Origin: an uncultured Planococcus sp.
Lineage (GTDB): Bacteria; Bacillota; Bacilli; Bacillales_A; Planococcaceae
Direction: 5' to 3'
Assembly: GCA_947493585.1 (NCBI GenBank)
Contig: CANLRI010000001.1
Coordinates: forward strand, 1,364,001 to 1,428,000
DNA: 64,000 nucleotides
The position numbers and the translations under genes are program-made. This document shows positions 41,606 through 51,873 of the stretch, in pieces. Positions within the stretch are counted from its first letter, which is position 1. Each line of letters opens with the position of its first letter. The notes beneath the pieces were generated by a model. It ran no database searches and was not told where the DNA came from. It saw only the letters and a list, made by a program, of their open reading frames with translations.

Positions 41606-42481
41606 ATGACGATTCAATGGTTTCCCGGACATATGGCGAAAGCGCGCCGGGAAGTAACAGAAAAACTGAAATTGGTGGATATCATCTTTGAATTGGTGGA
41701 TGCACGCTTGCCGTTGTCATCACGCAATCCAATGATCGATCAAGTGATCCAGCAAAAGCCCCGCCTGATCATTCTCAATAAAATGGATATGGCAGACGAG
41801 CGGGAAACCAAAAAATGGATCGAGCATTTTGAAAGTGAAGGAACGCGCGCTGTAGCAATCAATTCCTTGGAAGGAAAAGGGCTTCAGGCAGTCACCAAAG
41901 CTTCGAAGGAGATTTTGAAAGAAAAATGGGACCGTATGGAAGCGAAAGGCATTAAGCCGCGCGCCATTCGTGCTATGATCGTCGGCATCCCGAACGTCGG
42001 GAAATCGACATTGATCAACCGGCTCGCTAAAAAAAGCCTGGCGAAAACGGGTAATATGCCGGGTGTCACGAAAGCGCAGCAATGGATCAAAGTCGGCAAG
42101 GAAATCGAATTGCTCGATACCCCTGGGATTCTCTGGCCGAAATTTGAAGACCAAGAGACCGGCCAAAAGCTTGCGGTGACTGGGGCGATTAAAGATTCGG
42201 TCATCCAAATGCAGGAATTGGCGATCTATGCGCTGAAGTTTTTGGAAAAGCGCTATCCGGACCGTTTGATGGACCGCTACGGTATTGACCATATCGATGA
42301 AGATCTAGTGAAGACCTTCGACCATATCGGCAAAAAGCGCTATATGATTGGCCCAGACAACGAAGTCGATTATGAAATGACGGCCGAAATCATCATCCGC
42401 GATATTCGCAACCAGCATCTCGGGCGCATTACATTCGATTACCGGGATGAAATGATTGCAGAACAAGACGAATTGGCATAA
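41606..42481 (+). CDS. rbgA: Ribosome biogenesis GTPase RbgA (YlqF)
   Basis: Circularly permuted GTPase needed for late 50S subunit assembly. It has 291 residues. The permuted order is G4 LNKMDMAD, then G1 [14 protein letters not shown], then G3 DTPGILWP. The opening [14 protein letters not shown] is diagnostic. A C-terminal ANTAR-like helical domain follows. It is co-transcribed with lepB, and a hairpin lies between it and rnhB. Confidence 0.96.
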   Translation: MTIQWFPGHMAKARREVTEKLKLVDIIFELVDARLPLSSRNPMIDQVIQQKPRLIILNKMDMADERETKKWIEHFESEGTRAVAINSLEGKGLQAVTKASKEILKEKWDRMEAKGIKPRAIRAMIVGIPNVGKSTLINRLAKKSLAKTGNMPGVTKAQQWIKVGKEIELLDTPGILWPKFEDQETGQKLAVTGAIKDSVIQMQELAIYALKFLEKRYPDRLMDRYGIDHIDEDLVKTFDHIGKKRYMIGPDNEVDYEMTAEIIIRDIRNQHLGRITFDYRDEMIAEQDELA

Positions 42482-42483
42482 CA

Positions 42484-42518
42484 CAGCGGGTCCTAAAACA
42501 GGACCCGCTATTTCTTTG
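42484..42518 (+). terminator. Probable terminator between rbgA and rnhB
   Basis: A perfect stem, AGCGGGTCCT with AGGACCCGCT around AAAAC, is followed by a weak T run (ATTTCTTTG). Confidence 0.6.
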
Positions 42519-42537
42519 TGAAAAGGAAGTGGCAATA

Positions 42538-43308
42538 ATGGAGACGACAGCATCAATTAAGGAAAAACTACGGCAAGCAGAAACCTTCGAGCCGTGGATG
42601 GAAGAATTGAAAAACGATACGCGCAAAAGTGTCCAGCAATTGCTCGCCTCTTGGCAGCGCCGGTTCGACAAGAAGATTTCCTTGCTGCAGCACTTGGAAG
42701 ACAAGCAAAGCTTTGATCGACAGTTCAAAAAACATCCGGGTTCGCTCGTTGCTGGTATTGATGAGGCAGGGCGAGGGCCGCTTGCCGGGCCGGTCGTGAC
42801 GGCGGCTGTCATCTTGCCGGAAGATTGCAGCGCATTCATCGGATTGGACGATTCGAAAATAATAGCGAAAGCGAAGCGCAACGAATTAGCCTTGCTCATT
42901 AAGCAGCAGGCAGTTAGTTGGTCAGTCCATATCCAGCCGCCTGAAGCCATCGACCGGTTGAATATTTACCAGGCGACCAGACAATCGATGGAGGCGGCAG
43001 CAAATGGTTTGGGCACAGCACCGGATATCGTGTTGGCGGATGCTATGAAACTTTCACTCCCAATGCCTTCTGAATCGATCATCAAAGGCGATGCAAAAAG
43101 TTTATGCATCGCCGCCGCATCGATCCTAGCGAAGACCGGCAGGGATGATTTAATGGATGAATACGACGAGATGTATCCACAGTATGGCTTTTCGAAGCAT
43201 GCGGGATACGGCACGAAAGACCATCTCTCGGTTCTAGAAGCGCATGGCCCTTGCCCCATCCATCGCAAGACCTTCGAACCCGTAAAATCGATGGCTGAAA
43301 GACGATAA
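42538..43308 (+). CDS. rnhB: Ribonuclease HII
   Basis: Removes RNA from RNA-DNA hybrids and single ribonucleotides from DNA. It has 256 residues from the ATG at 42538, preceded by AAAGGAAG; a GTG at 42529 is open but too close to the site. An N-terminal region of about 70 residues precedes the nuclease core. Catalytic acids include D75 and E76 in GIDEAGRGPLAGPVV and the aspartate in LADAMKL. HAGYGTKDH lies near the end. Confidence 0.96.
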   Translation: METTASIKEKLRQAETFEPWMEELKNDTRKSVQQLLASWQRRFDKKISLLQHLEDKQSFDRQFKKHPGSLVAGIDEAGRGPLAGPVVTAAVILPEDCSAFIGLDDSKIIAKAKRNELALLIKQQAVSWSVHIQPPEAIDRLNIYQATRQSMEAAANGLGTAPDIVLADAMKLSLPMPSESIIKGDAKSLCIAAASILAKTGRDDLMDEYDEMYPQYGFSKHAGYGTKDHLSVLEAHGPCPIHRKTFEPVKSMAERR

Positions 43309-43351
43309 GAGATAGAAAATTCGAAGTTTTATGCAGAGTGGCTGTCAGCTG

Positions 43352-43380
43352 TGGACATTCTGTGGCAACTTTAATACAAT
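43352..43380 (+). promoter_or_regulatory. SigA promoter of sucCD
   Basis: TGGACA (43352-43357) and TACAAT (43375-43380) are 17 bases apart, 50 bases before sucC. Confidence 0.7.
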
Positions 43381-43429
43381 GGTAGAGGCAATAAAATTAA
43401 GAGACAGATGTTTGATTGGAGGATGACAG

Positions 43430-44590
43430 ATGAATATCCATGAATATCAGGGAAAACAGGTCCTGAAACAATATGGCGTATCAGTACCAGAAGGCCATGT
43501 TGCTTTTTCACCTGAAGAAGCAGTCAAAGCGGCGAAAGAACTTGGTTCGGATGTTGTCGTTGTTAAAGCTCAAATCCACGCAGGTGGACGAGGCAAGGCA
43601 GGCGGCGTCAAGCTGGCGAAAAACTTGGACGAAGTGCGTGAATATGCGAAGGAATTGCTTGGCAAGGTCCTCGTAACGCATCAGACAGGCCCAGAAGGCA
43701 AAGAAGTTAAACGCCTTTACATCGAAGCGGGCAGCAACATCGAGAAGGAATACTATCTTGGATTAGTTCTTGACCGTGAAACTTCCCTAGTCAACTTGAT
43801 GGGATCTGAAGAAGGCGGCATGGACATCGAAGAAGTAGCAGCAAACACACCGGAGCGTATCTTCTACGAAGCAATCGATCCTGTTGTCGGTTTGACTGGC
43901 TTCCAAGCTCGTCGCATGGCGTTCAACATGAACATTCCAGCTAAACTTGTCAACAAAGCAGCGAAATTGATGCTAGGCCTTTACCAGGCTTATGTGGAAA
44001 AAGACGCAGCAATCGTTGAAATCAACCCATTGGTCGTTACAGGCGACGGACAAGTAGTGGCTTTGGACGCGAAGTTCAACTTCGATGCCAACGCACTATA
44101 CCGTCATCAGGACATCATGGAAATGCGCGATTACGATGAAGAAGATGCAAAAGAAATCGAAGCTTCCAAGTATGACTTGAGCTACATCTCTTTAGACGGA
44201 AATATCGGCTGTATGGTTAACGGTGCCGGCCTTGCTATGGCAACAATGGATACGATTAACTATTACGGCGGCTCACCCGCTAACTTCCTTGACGTTGGGG
44301 GCGGTGCCACCGCTGAGAAAGTAACGGAAGCATTCAAAATCATTCTTTCTGATAAGAATGTCAAAGGAATCTTCGTTAACATTTTCGGCGGAATCATGAA
44401 GTGTGACATCATTGCGGAAGGCGTTATCCAAGCAGCGAAAGAAGTTAGCCTGGAAGTGCCATTGGTCGTCCGTCTTGAAGGAACAAACGTAGAAATCGGT
44501 AAAAAACTGCTGAACGAATCAGGTCTGAACATCGTAGCTGCTGGCACTATGGCAGATGGCGCGAAACAGATCGTAGAACTTGTAGGCTAA
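43430..44590 (+). CDS. sucC: Succinate-CoA ligase, ADP-forming, beta subunit
   Basis: Citric acid cycle enzyme that makes ATP (or GTP) from succinyl-CoA. It has 386 residues. The N-terminal ATP-grasp domain starts [17 protein letters not shown] and includes [17 protein letters not shown]. The C-terminal domain has [13 protein letters not shown] and [14 protein letters not shown]. It forms a two-gene operon with sucD, 18 bases apart, behind its own promoter. Confidence 0.98.
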   Translation: MNIHEYQGKQVLKQYGVSVPEGHVAFSPEEAVKAAKELGSDVVVVKAQIHAGGRGKAGGVKLAKNLDEVREYAKELLGKVLVTHQTGPEGKEVKRLYIEAGSNIEKEYYLGLVLDRETSLVNLMGSEEGGMDIEEVAANTPERIFYEAIDPVVGLTGFQARRMAFNMNIPAKLVNKAAKLMLGLYQAYVEKDAAIVEINPLVVTGDGQVVALDAKFNFDANALYRHQDIMEMRDYDEEDAKEIEASKYDLSYISLDGNIGCMVNGAGLAMATMDTINYYGGSPANFLDVGGGATAEKVTEAFKIILSDKNVKGIFVNIFGGIMKCDIIAEGVIQAAKEVSLEVPLVVRLEGTNVEIGKKLLNESGLNIVAAGTMADGAKQIVELVG

Positions 44591-44608
44591 AGAAGGGCAG
44601 GGACAATA

Positions 44609-45511
44609 ATGAGCGTATACATTAATAAAGACACTAAAGTGCTTGTACAGGGAATTACAGGGTCAACTGCCCTTTTCCATACAAAGCAAATGCTTGAATA
44701 CGGAACGAAAATCGTTGCGGGTGTAACACCAGGCAAAGGCGGAACTGAAGTTGAAGGCGTACCTGTATTCAATACAGTTCAAGATGCCGTAAAAGCTACA
44801 GGTGCCAATGTATCTGTAATTTATGTACCGGCTCCTTTTGCTGCTGACGCAATTCTTGAAGCAACAGAAGCTGAGTTGGATATGGCAATCTGCATCACTG
44901 AGCATATTCCAGTATTGGACATGGTCAAAGTGAAGCGTTATATGGAAGGCAAGAAAACACGTCTTGTCGGACCGAACTGCCCGGGTGTCATTACTCCGGA
45001 CGAATGTAAAATCGGCATCATGCCTGGCTACATTCACAAAAAAGGACATGTCGGTGTTGTATCGCGCTCTGGTACTTTGACGTACGAAGCGACTCACCAA
45101 TTGTCTGAAGAAGGAATCGGCCAGTCAACTGCTGTCGGTATCGGCGGAGACCCGGTCAACGGCACGAACTTCATCGACGTATTGAAAGAATTCAACGAAG
45201 ATGAAGATACGTATGCGGTTGTTATGATTGGTGAAATCGGCGGTACAGCTGAAGAAGAAGCGGCAGAATGGGTTAAGGCGAACATGACGAAACCTGTTGT
45301 CGGCTTTATCGGCGGTCAAACAGCACCAGAAGGAAAACGCATGGGCCACGCCGGTGCGATCATTTCTGGGGGCAAAGGAACAGCTGCAGACAAGATTAAA
45401 GCAATGAATGCTGCTGGAATCGAAGTTGCAGACACACCTTCCGTTATTGGCGAAACTTTGATCAAAGTGATCAAGGAAAAAGGCCTTTACGACGCTTGTA
45501 AAACACATTAA
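44609..45511 (+). CDS. sucD: Succinate-CoA ligase, ADP-forming, alpha subunit
   Basis: Binds CoA and carries the phosphohistidine intermediate. It has 300 residues. The CoA-binding Rossmann domain includes [17 protein letters not shown], and the active histidine is H247 in [25 protein letters not shown] is a family motif. The unit ends at a very strong terminator. Confidence 0.98.
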   Translation: MSVYINKDTKVLVQGITGSTALFHTKQMLEYGTKIVAGVTPGKGGTEVEGVPVFNTVQDAVKATGANVSVIYVPAPFAADAILEATEAELDMAICITEHIPVLDMVKVKRYMEGKKTRLVGPNCPGVITPDECKIGIMPGYIHKKGHVGVVSRSGTLTYEATHQLSEEGIGQSTAVGIGGDPVNGTNFIDVLKEFNEDEDTYAVVMIGEIGGTAEEEAAEWVKANMTKPVVGFIGGQTAPEGKRMGHAGAIISGGKGTAADKIKAMNAAGIEVADTPSVIGETLIKVIKEKGLYDACKTH

Positions 45512-45516
45512 TATAC

Positions 45517-45560
45517 GAAATCCCCGAAGCATCTTTTTAGATGCTTCGGGGATTTTTTGT
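45517..45560 (+). terminator. Intrinsic terminator of sucCD
   Basis: A long hairpin with arms AATCCCCGAAGCATCT and AGATGCTTCGGGGATT around TTTT is followed by six T. Confidence 0.95.
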
Positions 45561-45668
45561 TTTTCTTGACGATTGTCAAATTAGAATTCGAGCGAATTTA
45601 CAGTGGTTTTTACCGATCATCCTCTATAATGGAATGAATAGCATCATGCGCAAGTGGGAGGGCACAGG

Positions 45669-46412
45669 ATGGAAACAGAATGGGTTTTGGGGATAGCGGC
45701 AGGGGCAATCGCTGCAGCTTCTGGAATGAAAATGGCGAACAGCAGAGCGAAAAATAAGGAACAGGAACTCAAGGAACAGACAATCATGAACGAATTCGTC
45801 GCACCTTTTCTGCCTGGTGTGATGGGGTTTTATCATTTAGAAGCGTTGGGTAAAGATCCGCTTTCAGCGATAGACTGTGAAAAGCTGGTAGACGGGATTT
45901 TTCAACAAAGCCTCGCAGAGGAATATCACCGTTTTGACCGCCATGAAGCACTGGGCCAGCTGCAGGAAGTGGCACAAGCTGCGAAAAATAACCAACGGGA
46001 TCTGCTCAAGTTTTTGTTTTGGTACCTCGATTTTTCCAACACCATATTAAAGGATGTGCTGGCACAATCGCACCCATTGCTGCGGGAAACCAGGCTGCTA
46101 GAGAAACAATTGGCGGTGTGGTGTATTTGTCATGAAGAATTACAGGAAGATGCACTAGCTAGCGTTTCTGAATTGATCCATCACAGTTCATATTTTATTG
46201 ACGCGTTAAAAGAAATGGAAGTGGGTGTGTTCCGCGAACTAATGGCAGATGATGAACTGCGCAACGAGCGCCGTGGGAATTTCGCGCGCATCATTTTCCA
46301 GGCATTTGAAAAACAAGCGCAAGGGGAAGTGGAGTTAAAAGCAGTCGAGCAATTCCAAGAACATTATAATAAGCGGTATACTCATCGCAATAAAGGTCAA
46401 ATTCGGTTTTAG
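45669..46412 (+). CDS. Hypothetical protein with one N-terminal hydrophobic segment
   Basis: I do not recognise this 247-residue protein. I start it at the ATG at 45669 behind GGGAGGGCACAGG; a GTG at 45654 is open but overlaps that site. Residues about 5-22 (WVLGIAAGAIAAASGMKM) form one short hydrophobic segment, a possible membrane anchor. The rest looks mostly alpha-helical and charged, with no catalytic motif I can name and a cluster of aromatic residues near DLLKFLFWYLDFSN. A perfect TATAAT at 45625-45630 suggests its own promoter. It sits between sucD and dprA, where B. subtilis has no such gene. Codon use looks like its neighbours, so it is probably a real lineage gene. Confidence 0.75.
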   Translation: METEWVLGIAAGAIAAASGMKMANSRAKNKEQELKEQTIMNEFVAPFLPGVMGFYHLEALGKDPLSAIDCEKLVDGIFQQSLAEEYHRFDRHEALGQLQEVAQAAKNNQRDLLKFLFWYLDFSNTILKDVLAQSHPLLRETRLLEKQLAVWCICHEELQEDALASVSELIHHSSYFIDALKEMEVGVFRELMADDELRNERRGNFARIIFQAFEKQAQGEVELKAVEQFQEHYNKRYTHRNKGQIRF

Positions 46413-46416
46413 CATA

Positions 46417-46445
46417 TTTACGGATTGAGCTTGAAGCACTATGAT
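46417..46445 (+). promoter_or_regulatory. Candidate promoter of dprA
   Basis: TTTACG (46417-46422) and TATGAT (46440-46445) lie 17 bases apart, directly after the hypothetical gene. Confidence 0.5.
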
Positions 46446-46452
46446 GGATGTA

Positions 46453-46472
46453 AGCGCAAAATTTTTTGCGCT
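46453..46472 (+). repeat. Perfect inverted repeat in the dprA leader
   Basis: Arms AGCGCAAAA and TTTTGCGCT are separated by two T. It lies just downstream of the predicted start of transcription and before the ribosome site. No T run follows, so it is more likely an operator or an RNA hairpin than a terminator. Confidence 0.6.
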
Positions 46473-46496
46473 GGCATTTAACGAAGGAGGACTGTC

Positions 46497-47384
46497 ATGA
46501 ATGATGAATTTATTCAACGCCTGCTTGCCCTGCATTATGTATACCCGAAGCCTCTAAACCGCTTATTGCTCTTAATGAAAGATGACCCGGACCTGGAATA
46601 CCTGCGCTTTCGAAGCCCCGTCGACCTTGCAGAAACTTTGCAAATCCCACTGGAAAAAGCTAATGCCATGAAGCGTTCATACCTCAACTACGTAAACACT
46701 CCTTTTTTGAAAATCTACAGCCAACAGCGAATCCGTCCCCTAGTTTACCGCGATCCTCTGTATCCATCCTCTTTGCACGATTTGATTGACCCACCGGCCG
46801 TATTATACTTGAAGGGAGATTCCGCTTTGCTGGATGCACCTGAAAAAATAGCGGTCATCGGTTCTAGAAAAGCTGAAAATTATTCACAAGCGGTTATTCA
46901 GCAATTGCTTCCACCTTTGATAGCAGAAAGCTTCGTCATCGTTAGTGGATTGGCAAAAGGTGCTGACGCAATGGCCCATAAATGCGCCATCGATGGCGGC
47001 GGCAAAACCATCGCCGTCGTAGGGAGCGGCTTTATGCATCGCTATCCAAAAATCAATAATGAACTGTCTTTTATAATAGAAGAAACTCAATTGTTGGTAA
47101 GCGAATATCCACCGTATATGCCCCCGAGGAAATGGAATTTCCCAATGCGTAACCGCATCATCAGCGGGTTGTCGAAAGGGGTCATTGTCACACAGGCAGA
47201 AGTGAAAAGCGGGACTTGGAGTACTGTTGAGCACGCACTGGACCATGGGAAAGATATTTTTGCCGTTCCTGGAGATGTCTTTTCGCCGCTTTCCGGCGGC
47301 CCGCATAAATTAATTGCAGAAGGCGCAAAACCCGTCTGGAATGGCGCTCAAGTGCTGGAAGAATACCGCCAATTAAGAAGCTGA
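46497..47384 (+). CDS. dprA: DNA-processing protein DprA/Smf
   Basis: Protects incoming single-stranded DNA and loads RecA during natural transformation. It has 295 residues, close to B. subtilis DprA. A short N-terminal helical part is followed by the Rossmann-like core with VIGSRKAENYSQAV, VSGLAKGADAMAHKCA and WNFPMRNRIISGLSKGVIV. In the next segment it reads KSGTWSTVEHALDHGKDIFAVPG, where most family members have SGSLITA before the AL. Ribosome site is GAAGGAGG. The C-terminal winged domain found in Gram-negative forms is absent. Confidence 0.94.
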   Translation: MNDEFIQRLLALHYVYPKPLNRLLLLMKDDPDLEYLRFRSPVDLAETLQIPLEKANAMKRSYLNYVNTPFLKIYSQQRIRPLVYRDPLYPSSLHDLIDPPAVLYLKGDSALLDAPEKIAVIGSRKAENYSQAVIQQLLPPLIAESFVIVSGLAKGADAMAHKCAIDGGGKTIAVVGSGFMHRYPKINNELSFIIEETQLLVSEYPPYMPPRKWNFPMRNRIISGLSKGVIVTQAEVKSGTWSTVEHALDHGKDIFAVPGDVFSPLSGGPHKLIAEGAKPVWNGAQVLEEYRQLRS

Positions 47385-47407
47385 AAATGGCCGGTTCGAC
47401 GAAAAGC

Positions 47408-47436
47408 CTTGCAATCAGCCAAAAACTGTTATACAT
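47408..47436 (+). promoter_or_regulatory. Candidate SigA promoter of topA
   Basis: TTGCAA (47408-47413) and TACATT (47431-47436) are 17 bases apart, 57 bases before topA. Confidence 0.55.
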
Positions 47437-47493
47437 TTTGCATCAGGTGATTCTTTACACAATTTGAAGAGACCTCTCTGAGGAGGAGTATGA

Positions 47494-49563
47494 ATGGCAG
47501 ATTATTTGGTGATTGTCGAATCGCCCGCAAAGGCGAAGACAATTGAAAGGTATTTGGGAAAAAAGTATAAAGTGAAAGCCTCTCTTGGCCATTTGCGTGA
47601 TTTACCGCGCAGCCAAATGGGGGTAGATGTCGAAAACAATTACGAGCCCCGCTACATCACGATCCGCGGAAAAGGCCCGATTTTGCAAGACCTGAAAAAA
47701 GAAGCGAAAAAAGCGAAAAAAGTCTTTCTCGCGGCTGACCCCGACAGAGAAGGCGAAGCGATCGCCTGGCATTTAGCGAACGCGCTTGGAGTCGATGTCG
47801 AATCGGATTGCCGCGTCGTGTTCAATGAAATTACCAAAGACGCAGTAAAAGGCGCATTTAAACAACCACGCAAATTGGATATGGATTTGGTGGATGCCCA
47901 GCAAGCTCGGCGCATCCTAGACCGTCTTGTCGGTTATAGCATCAGCCCAATCCTATGGAAAAAAGTGAAAAAAGGTTTGTCAGCCGGCCGTGTTCAATCG
48001 GTTGCGTTGGGCCTCATCATCGACCGCGAGAACGAGATCAAAAATTTCGAGCCGGAAGAGTACTGGTCGATTACAGGCGAGTTCGAAAAGGCGAAAAAAA
48101 TATTTGAAGCACAGTTTTATGGAACTCCCGAAAACAAACTGAAGCTCTCTAATGAAGAAGATGTCAAAGCTGTCCTGGCTACGATGAAAGGCAAGGATTT
48201 CCTTGTGAAAAGCGTTGTCAAAAAAGAACGCAAACGCAACCCTTCCCCATCTTTCACCACATCCTCTCTCCAGCAGGAAGCAGCGCGCAAGCTGAATTTC
48301 CGTGCCAAGAAAACGATGATGCTCGCCCAGCAGCTCTATGAAGGGATCTCGGTCGGGAAAGAAGGCGTAACTGGCTTGATTACGTATATGCGTACGGATT
48401 CCACGCGGATCTCCGAGTCGGCTAAGCAAGATACGATCGGTTTTATCCTCGATAAATACGGCGAAGAATATGTAACGCAGAAGCCTGCAGCTAAACAATC
48501 CCAAAAATCACAGGATGCCCACGAAGCTGTCCGTCCGACTAGCGTACATCGCACGCCCGAGTCACTGAAGAGCATTTTGTCCCGCGATCTTTACCGCTTG
48601 TACAAATTGATCTGGGACCGTTTTGTAGCGAGCCAGATGTCACCCGCTGTTCTGGATACGGTGATGGCCGAGCTGCAAAACGGCGAAGCGATTTTCCGTG
48701 CCAACGGTTCTCAAGTGAAGTTTCCTGGTTTCATGAAGCTTTATATTGAGGGGACCGACGACAAGAAAGAAGAAAAAGACAATATTCTTCCGGAAATGAA
48801 GGAAGGCGATAAAGTTAAAGCGACTGAAATCACGCCAAACCAGCATTTCACTCAGCCGCCTCCGCGTTATACGGAAGCGCGTCTGGTGCGCACGTTGGAA
48901 GAACTCGGCATAGGGCGCCCGTCGACTTATGCGCCGACTTTGGATACGATCCAAAAACGCGGCTATGTGGCATTGGACGCTAAGCGTTTCATCCCGACAG
49001 AGCTAGGGGAAATCGTCCACCAATTGGTACGTGATTTCTTCCCGGATATTCTGAACATCGAGTTTACCGCGAAAATGGAAAACGACCTAGACAGCATCGA
49101 AGAAAGTGAAGTCGACTGGCGCGCAATCATCGATGTTTTCTATAAAGAGTTTGCCAAAGATCTCGAAGTGGCAGAGAATGAAATGGAAAAAGTCCAAATC
49201 AAAGACGAGCCGGCAGGAGAAGATTGCGAAGAATGCGGTTCACCGATGGTATTCAAGTTGGGGCGCTACGGCAAGTTCATGGCTTGCAGCAATTTCCCGG
49301 AATGCCGCAACACGAAAGCGATCGTCAAGCATATCGGCGTTAAATGCCCGACTTGTAAAGAAGGCGAGATCGTCGAGCGGAAAAGCAAGAAGCGCCGCGT
49401 GTTCTATGGCTGCGAACGCTATCCGGAATGTGAATTCGTCTCTTGGGACAAGCCGATCGAGCGCCCATGCCCGAAATGCAGCAGCTTGATGGTCGAAAAG
49501 AAAGTGAAAAAAGGCGTGCAGATCAATTGCACAGCTTGCGACTACAAAGAAGAAGTTCAATAA
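47494..49563 (+). CDS. topA: DNA topoisomerase I
   Basis: Relaxes negative supercoils. It has 689 residues. The Toprim domain at the N-terminus has [17 protein letters not shown] and the acidic [12 protein letters not shown]. The active-site tyrosine is Y298 in [12 protein letters not shown]. The C-terminal end has three four-cysteine zinc-binding motifs beginning at CEECGS, CPTCKEG and CPKCSS. It has its own promoter and may continue into trmFO, 20 bases later. Confidence 0.97.
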   Translation: MADYLVIVESPAKAKTIERYLGKKYKVKASLGHLRDLPRSQMGVDVENNYEPRYITIRGKGPILQDLKKEAKKAKKVFLAADPDREGEAIAWHLANALGVDVESDCRVVFNEITKDAVKGAFKQPRKLDMDLVDAQQARRILDRLVGYSISPILWKKVKKGLSAGRVQSVALGLIIDRENEIKNFEPEEYWSITGEFEKAKKIFEAQFYGTPENKLKLSNEEDVKAVLATMKGKDFLVKSVVKKERKRNPSPSFTTSSLQQEAARKLNFRAKKTMMLAQQLYEGISVGKEGVTGLITYMRTDSTRISESAKQDTIGFILDKYGEEYVTQKPAAKQSQKSQDAHEAVRPTSVHRTPESLKSILSRDLYRLYKLIWDRFVASQMSPAVLDTVMAELQNGEAIFRANGSQVKFPGFMKLYIEGTDDKKEEKDNILPEMKEGDKVKATEITPNQHFTQPPPRYTEARLVRTLEELGIGRPSTYAPTLDTIQKRGYVALDAKRFIPTELGEIVHQLVRDFFPDILNIEFTAKMENDLDSIEESEVDWRAIIDVFYKEFAKDLEVAENEMEKVQIKDEPAGEDCEECGSPMVFKLGRYGKFMACSNFPECRNTKAIVKHIGVKCPTCKEGEIVERKSKKRRVFYGCERYPECEFVSWDKPIERPCPKCSSLMVEKKVKKGVQINCTACDYKEEVQ

Positions 49564-49583
49564 TTATATAGAGGTGTTTTATC

Positions 49584-50894
49584 ATGACGAAAATTGTAAA
49601 TGTAATCGGTGCCGGACTTGCAGGAAGCGAAGCGGCATGGCAAATCGCCAAACGCGGCGTCAATGTCAGGCTCTACGAAATGCGTCCGGTCAAACAAACC
49701 CCGGCACACCATACGGATAAGTTTGCGGAATTGGTCTGCAGCAACTCGCTGCGCGCCAATTCACTAACCAATGCAGTGGGCGTTATTAAAGAGGAAATGC
49801 GCAAACTGGATTCGGTCATCATCGATGCAGCCGATAAAGCGTCGGTGCCGGCTGGCGGAGCGCTTGCGGTTGACCGCCATGAATTTGCAGGGACCGTTAC
49901 GGAGAATGTCCGCAACCACCCGCTCGTCGAAGTGATCAATGAAGAAGTGACAGAGATCCCGGAAGGCATCACCATCATCGCAACCGGCCCATTGACTTCA
50001 CCGGCACTTGCCGAGAAAGTCCGCAAGTTGACCGGGGAAGAATACCTCTACTTCTACGACGCTGCGGCGCCAATCGTCGAAAAAGACAGCATCGACATGG
50101 ACAAAGTCTATTTGAAATCACGCTACGATAAAGGCGAAGCAGCTTATCTAAACTGCCCGATGACGGAAGAAGAGTTCCGCCGCTTCCATACGGCTTTGGT
50201 CGAAGCGGAAGTTGTGCCGCTCAAAGAATTCGAAAAAGAAATCTATTTTGAAGGCTGCATGCCGGTTGAAGTAATGGCTGCCAGAGGCGATAAGACCTTG
50301 ACGTTCGGCCCGATGAAACCTGTCGGGCTTGAAGACCCGAAAACCGGCAAGCGTCCTTATGCGGTCGTGCAATTACGCCAAGACGATGCAGCGGGTACGT
50401 TGTACAATATCGTCGGGTTTCAGACTCATTTGAAATGGGGAGCGCAAAAAGAAATCCTGCGCATGATCCCGGGGCTCGAGAATGTCGAGATCGTCCGCTA
50501 CGGCGTTATGCACCGCAATACATTCATCAACTCGCCGAATGTGTTGAAGCCGACCTATCAATTGAAAGCCGACCCGAACATCTTCTTCGCCGGCCAAATG
50601 ACGGGCGTCGAAGGCTATGTGGAATCGGCGGGAAGCGGTTTGCTTGCAGGCATCAATGCTGCGAAGCTGGCACTTGGCGAGGAGCCGCTGGTATTGCCAG
50701 CAGAAACGGCACTGGGCAGCATGGCGCGTTATATTACCGAAGCGGATTCGAAGAACTTCCAGCCGATGAACATCAATTTCGGCCTATTCCCGGATCTCGG
50801 TGAACGCATCAGATCCAAGCAGGAGCGCGCTGAACGCCACGCCAACCGTGCGTTGGAATCAATTCAAAATTATATGAATTCAGTGACGGTTTAA
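49584..50894 (+). CDS. trmFO: Methylenetetrahydrofolate-tRNA-(uracil-5-)-methyltransferase TrmFO
   Basis: Folate- and FAD-dependent enzyme that methylates U54 in the T loop of tRNA. It has 436 residues. The FAD loop is [19 protein letters not shown], and [18 protein letters not shown] holds a conserved cysteine. [23 protein letters not shown] is the C-terminal flavin motif. The ribosome site is AGAGGTG. It is followed by a terminator that also contains a promoter-like sequence. Confidence 0.96.
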   Translation: MTKIVNVIGAGLAGSEAAWQIAKRGVNVRLYEMRPVKQTPAHHTDKFAELVCSNSLRANSLTNAVGVIKEEMRKLDSVIIDAADKASVPAGGALAVDRHEFAGTVTENVRNHPLVEVINEEVTEIPEGITIIATGPLTSPALAEKVRKLTGEEYLYFYDAAAPIVEKDSIDMDKVYLKSRYDKGEAAYLNCPMTEEEFRRFHTALVEAEVVPLKEFEKEIYFEGCMPVEVMAARGDKTLTFGPMKPVGLEDPKTGKRPYAVVQLRQDDAAGTLYNIVGFQTHLKWGAQKEILRMIPGLENVEIVRYGVMHRNTFINSPNVLKPTYQLKADPNIFFAGQMTGVEGYVESAGSGLLAGINAAKLALGEEPLVLPAETALGSMARYITEADSKNFQPMNINFGLFPDLGERIRSKQERAERHANRALESIQNYMNSVTV

Positions 50895-50938
50895 TTGAAA
50901 AAAGCCTCTAAGTATTGGTATACTTTAGAGGCTTTTTT
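50895..50938 (+). terminator. Terminator of trmFO with a promoter-like sequence inside it
   Basis: Arms AAAAAAGCCTCTAAGTA and TACTTTAGAGGCTTTTTT form a strong hairpin and T tail. Within it, TTGAAA (50895-50900) and TATACT (50919-50924) are 18 bases apart, with a TGG extended -10, which could start the xerC unit. Confidence 0.85.
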
Positions 50939-50963
50939 AATTGCCTGAAAGGCGGCGTGCCAG

Positions 50964-51857
50964 ATGACGAAAGAACAGATGCTCGAATCGTTTATGAGCT
51001 ATATCCAATTGGAAAAGAACTATTCCGCCCACACTGTCCACCAGTACCTACAGGATCTGGAGGGTTTTTTTCTGTTCCTGGAACAAGAAAGCGTGAACGA
51101 TCTGCACGAAGTCGAATACCTTCATGCCAGAAACTATGTAACGAAATTATATGAAGCCGAATTATCCCGAACATCAATCTCGCGGAAAATCTCCGCCATC
51201 CGATCGTTTTTCCGTTACGGCAACCGTGAATTCGGGCTTAGTGAAGCAGCATTCCGATCGCTGTTCCACCCGAAAAAAGAAGAGCGGCTGCCGCAGTTTT
51301 TCTACGAGGCAGAACTGGAGCAGCTATTCGCCTCACTCACCGGTGAAGATGCACTGTCGCTTCGGAACCGCGCTCTGTTGGAGTTGCTTTATGCGACCGG
51401 CATGCGCGTCAGTGAATGCGTGTCGATCAAAATGAAAGATTTAGACCGCCACATGCACATTGTCAAAGTGCTCGGCAAAGGCCGGAAAGAACGGTACATC
51501 CCATACGGCCAGTTTGCACACGACGCGCTGGAACTTTATATTGATCAATCGCGTCCCAAGTTGATGAAGTCAAAAGAACATGACATGTTATTCGTCAATA
51601 GCCGGGGGGACGGGGTGACGGACCGTGGCATCCGCCATATCTTAAACGAATGCATGAAAAAGGCATCGCTTAATTCATCCATCTATCCCCATATGATCCG
51701 CCATACATTCGCGACCCATTTGTTGAACAACGGGGCGGATATGCGCACCGTTCAAGAACTGTTGGGTCACGCGCATCTCAGTTCCACGCAAGTTTATACG
51801 CATGTGACGAAAGATCATTTGCGCAATACGTATTTAAAAGCCCACCCAAGGGCATGA
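50964..51857 (+). CDS. xerC: Tyrosine recombinase XerC
   Basis: Resolves chromosome dimers at dif with XerD (CodV in B. subtilis). It has 297 residues. The N-terminal SAM-like DNA-binding domain covers about 1-95. Catalytic residues are R148 in TGMRVSEC, H243 and R246 in [13 protein letters not shown]269 in [11 protein letters not shown] and the nucleophile Y278. It leads the xerC-hslV-hslU-codY group, the standard Firmicutes order, with 16 bases before hslV. Confidence 0.96.
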   Translation: MTKEQMLESFMSYIQLEKNYSAHTVHQYLQDLEGFFLFLEQESVNDLHEVEYLHARNYVTKLYEAELSRTSISRKISAIRSFFRYGNREFGLSEAAFRSLFHPKKEERLPQFFYEAELEQLFASLTGEDALSLRNRALLELLYATGMRVSECVSIKMKDLDRHMHIVKVLGKGRKERYIPYGQFAHDALELYIDQSRPKLMKSKEHDMLFVNSRGDGVTDRGIRHILNECMKKASLNSSIYPHMIRHTFATHLLNNGADMRTVQELLGHAHLSSTQVYTHVTKDHLRNTYLKAHPRA

Positions 51858-51873
51858 GGAGGAGAACCTTACA

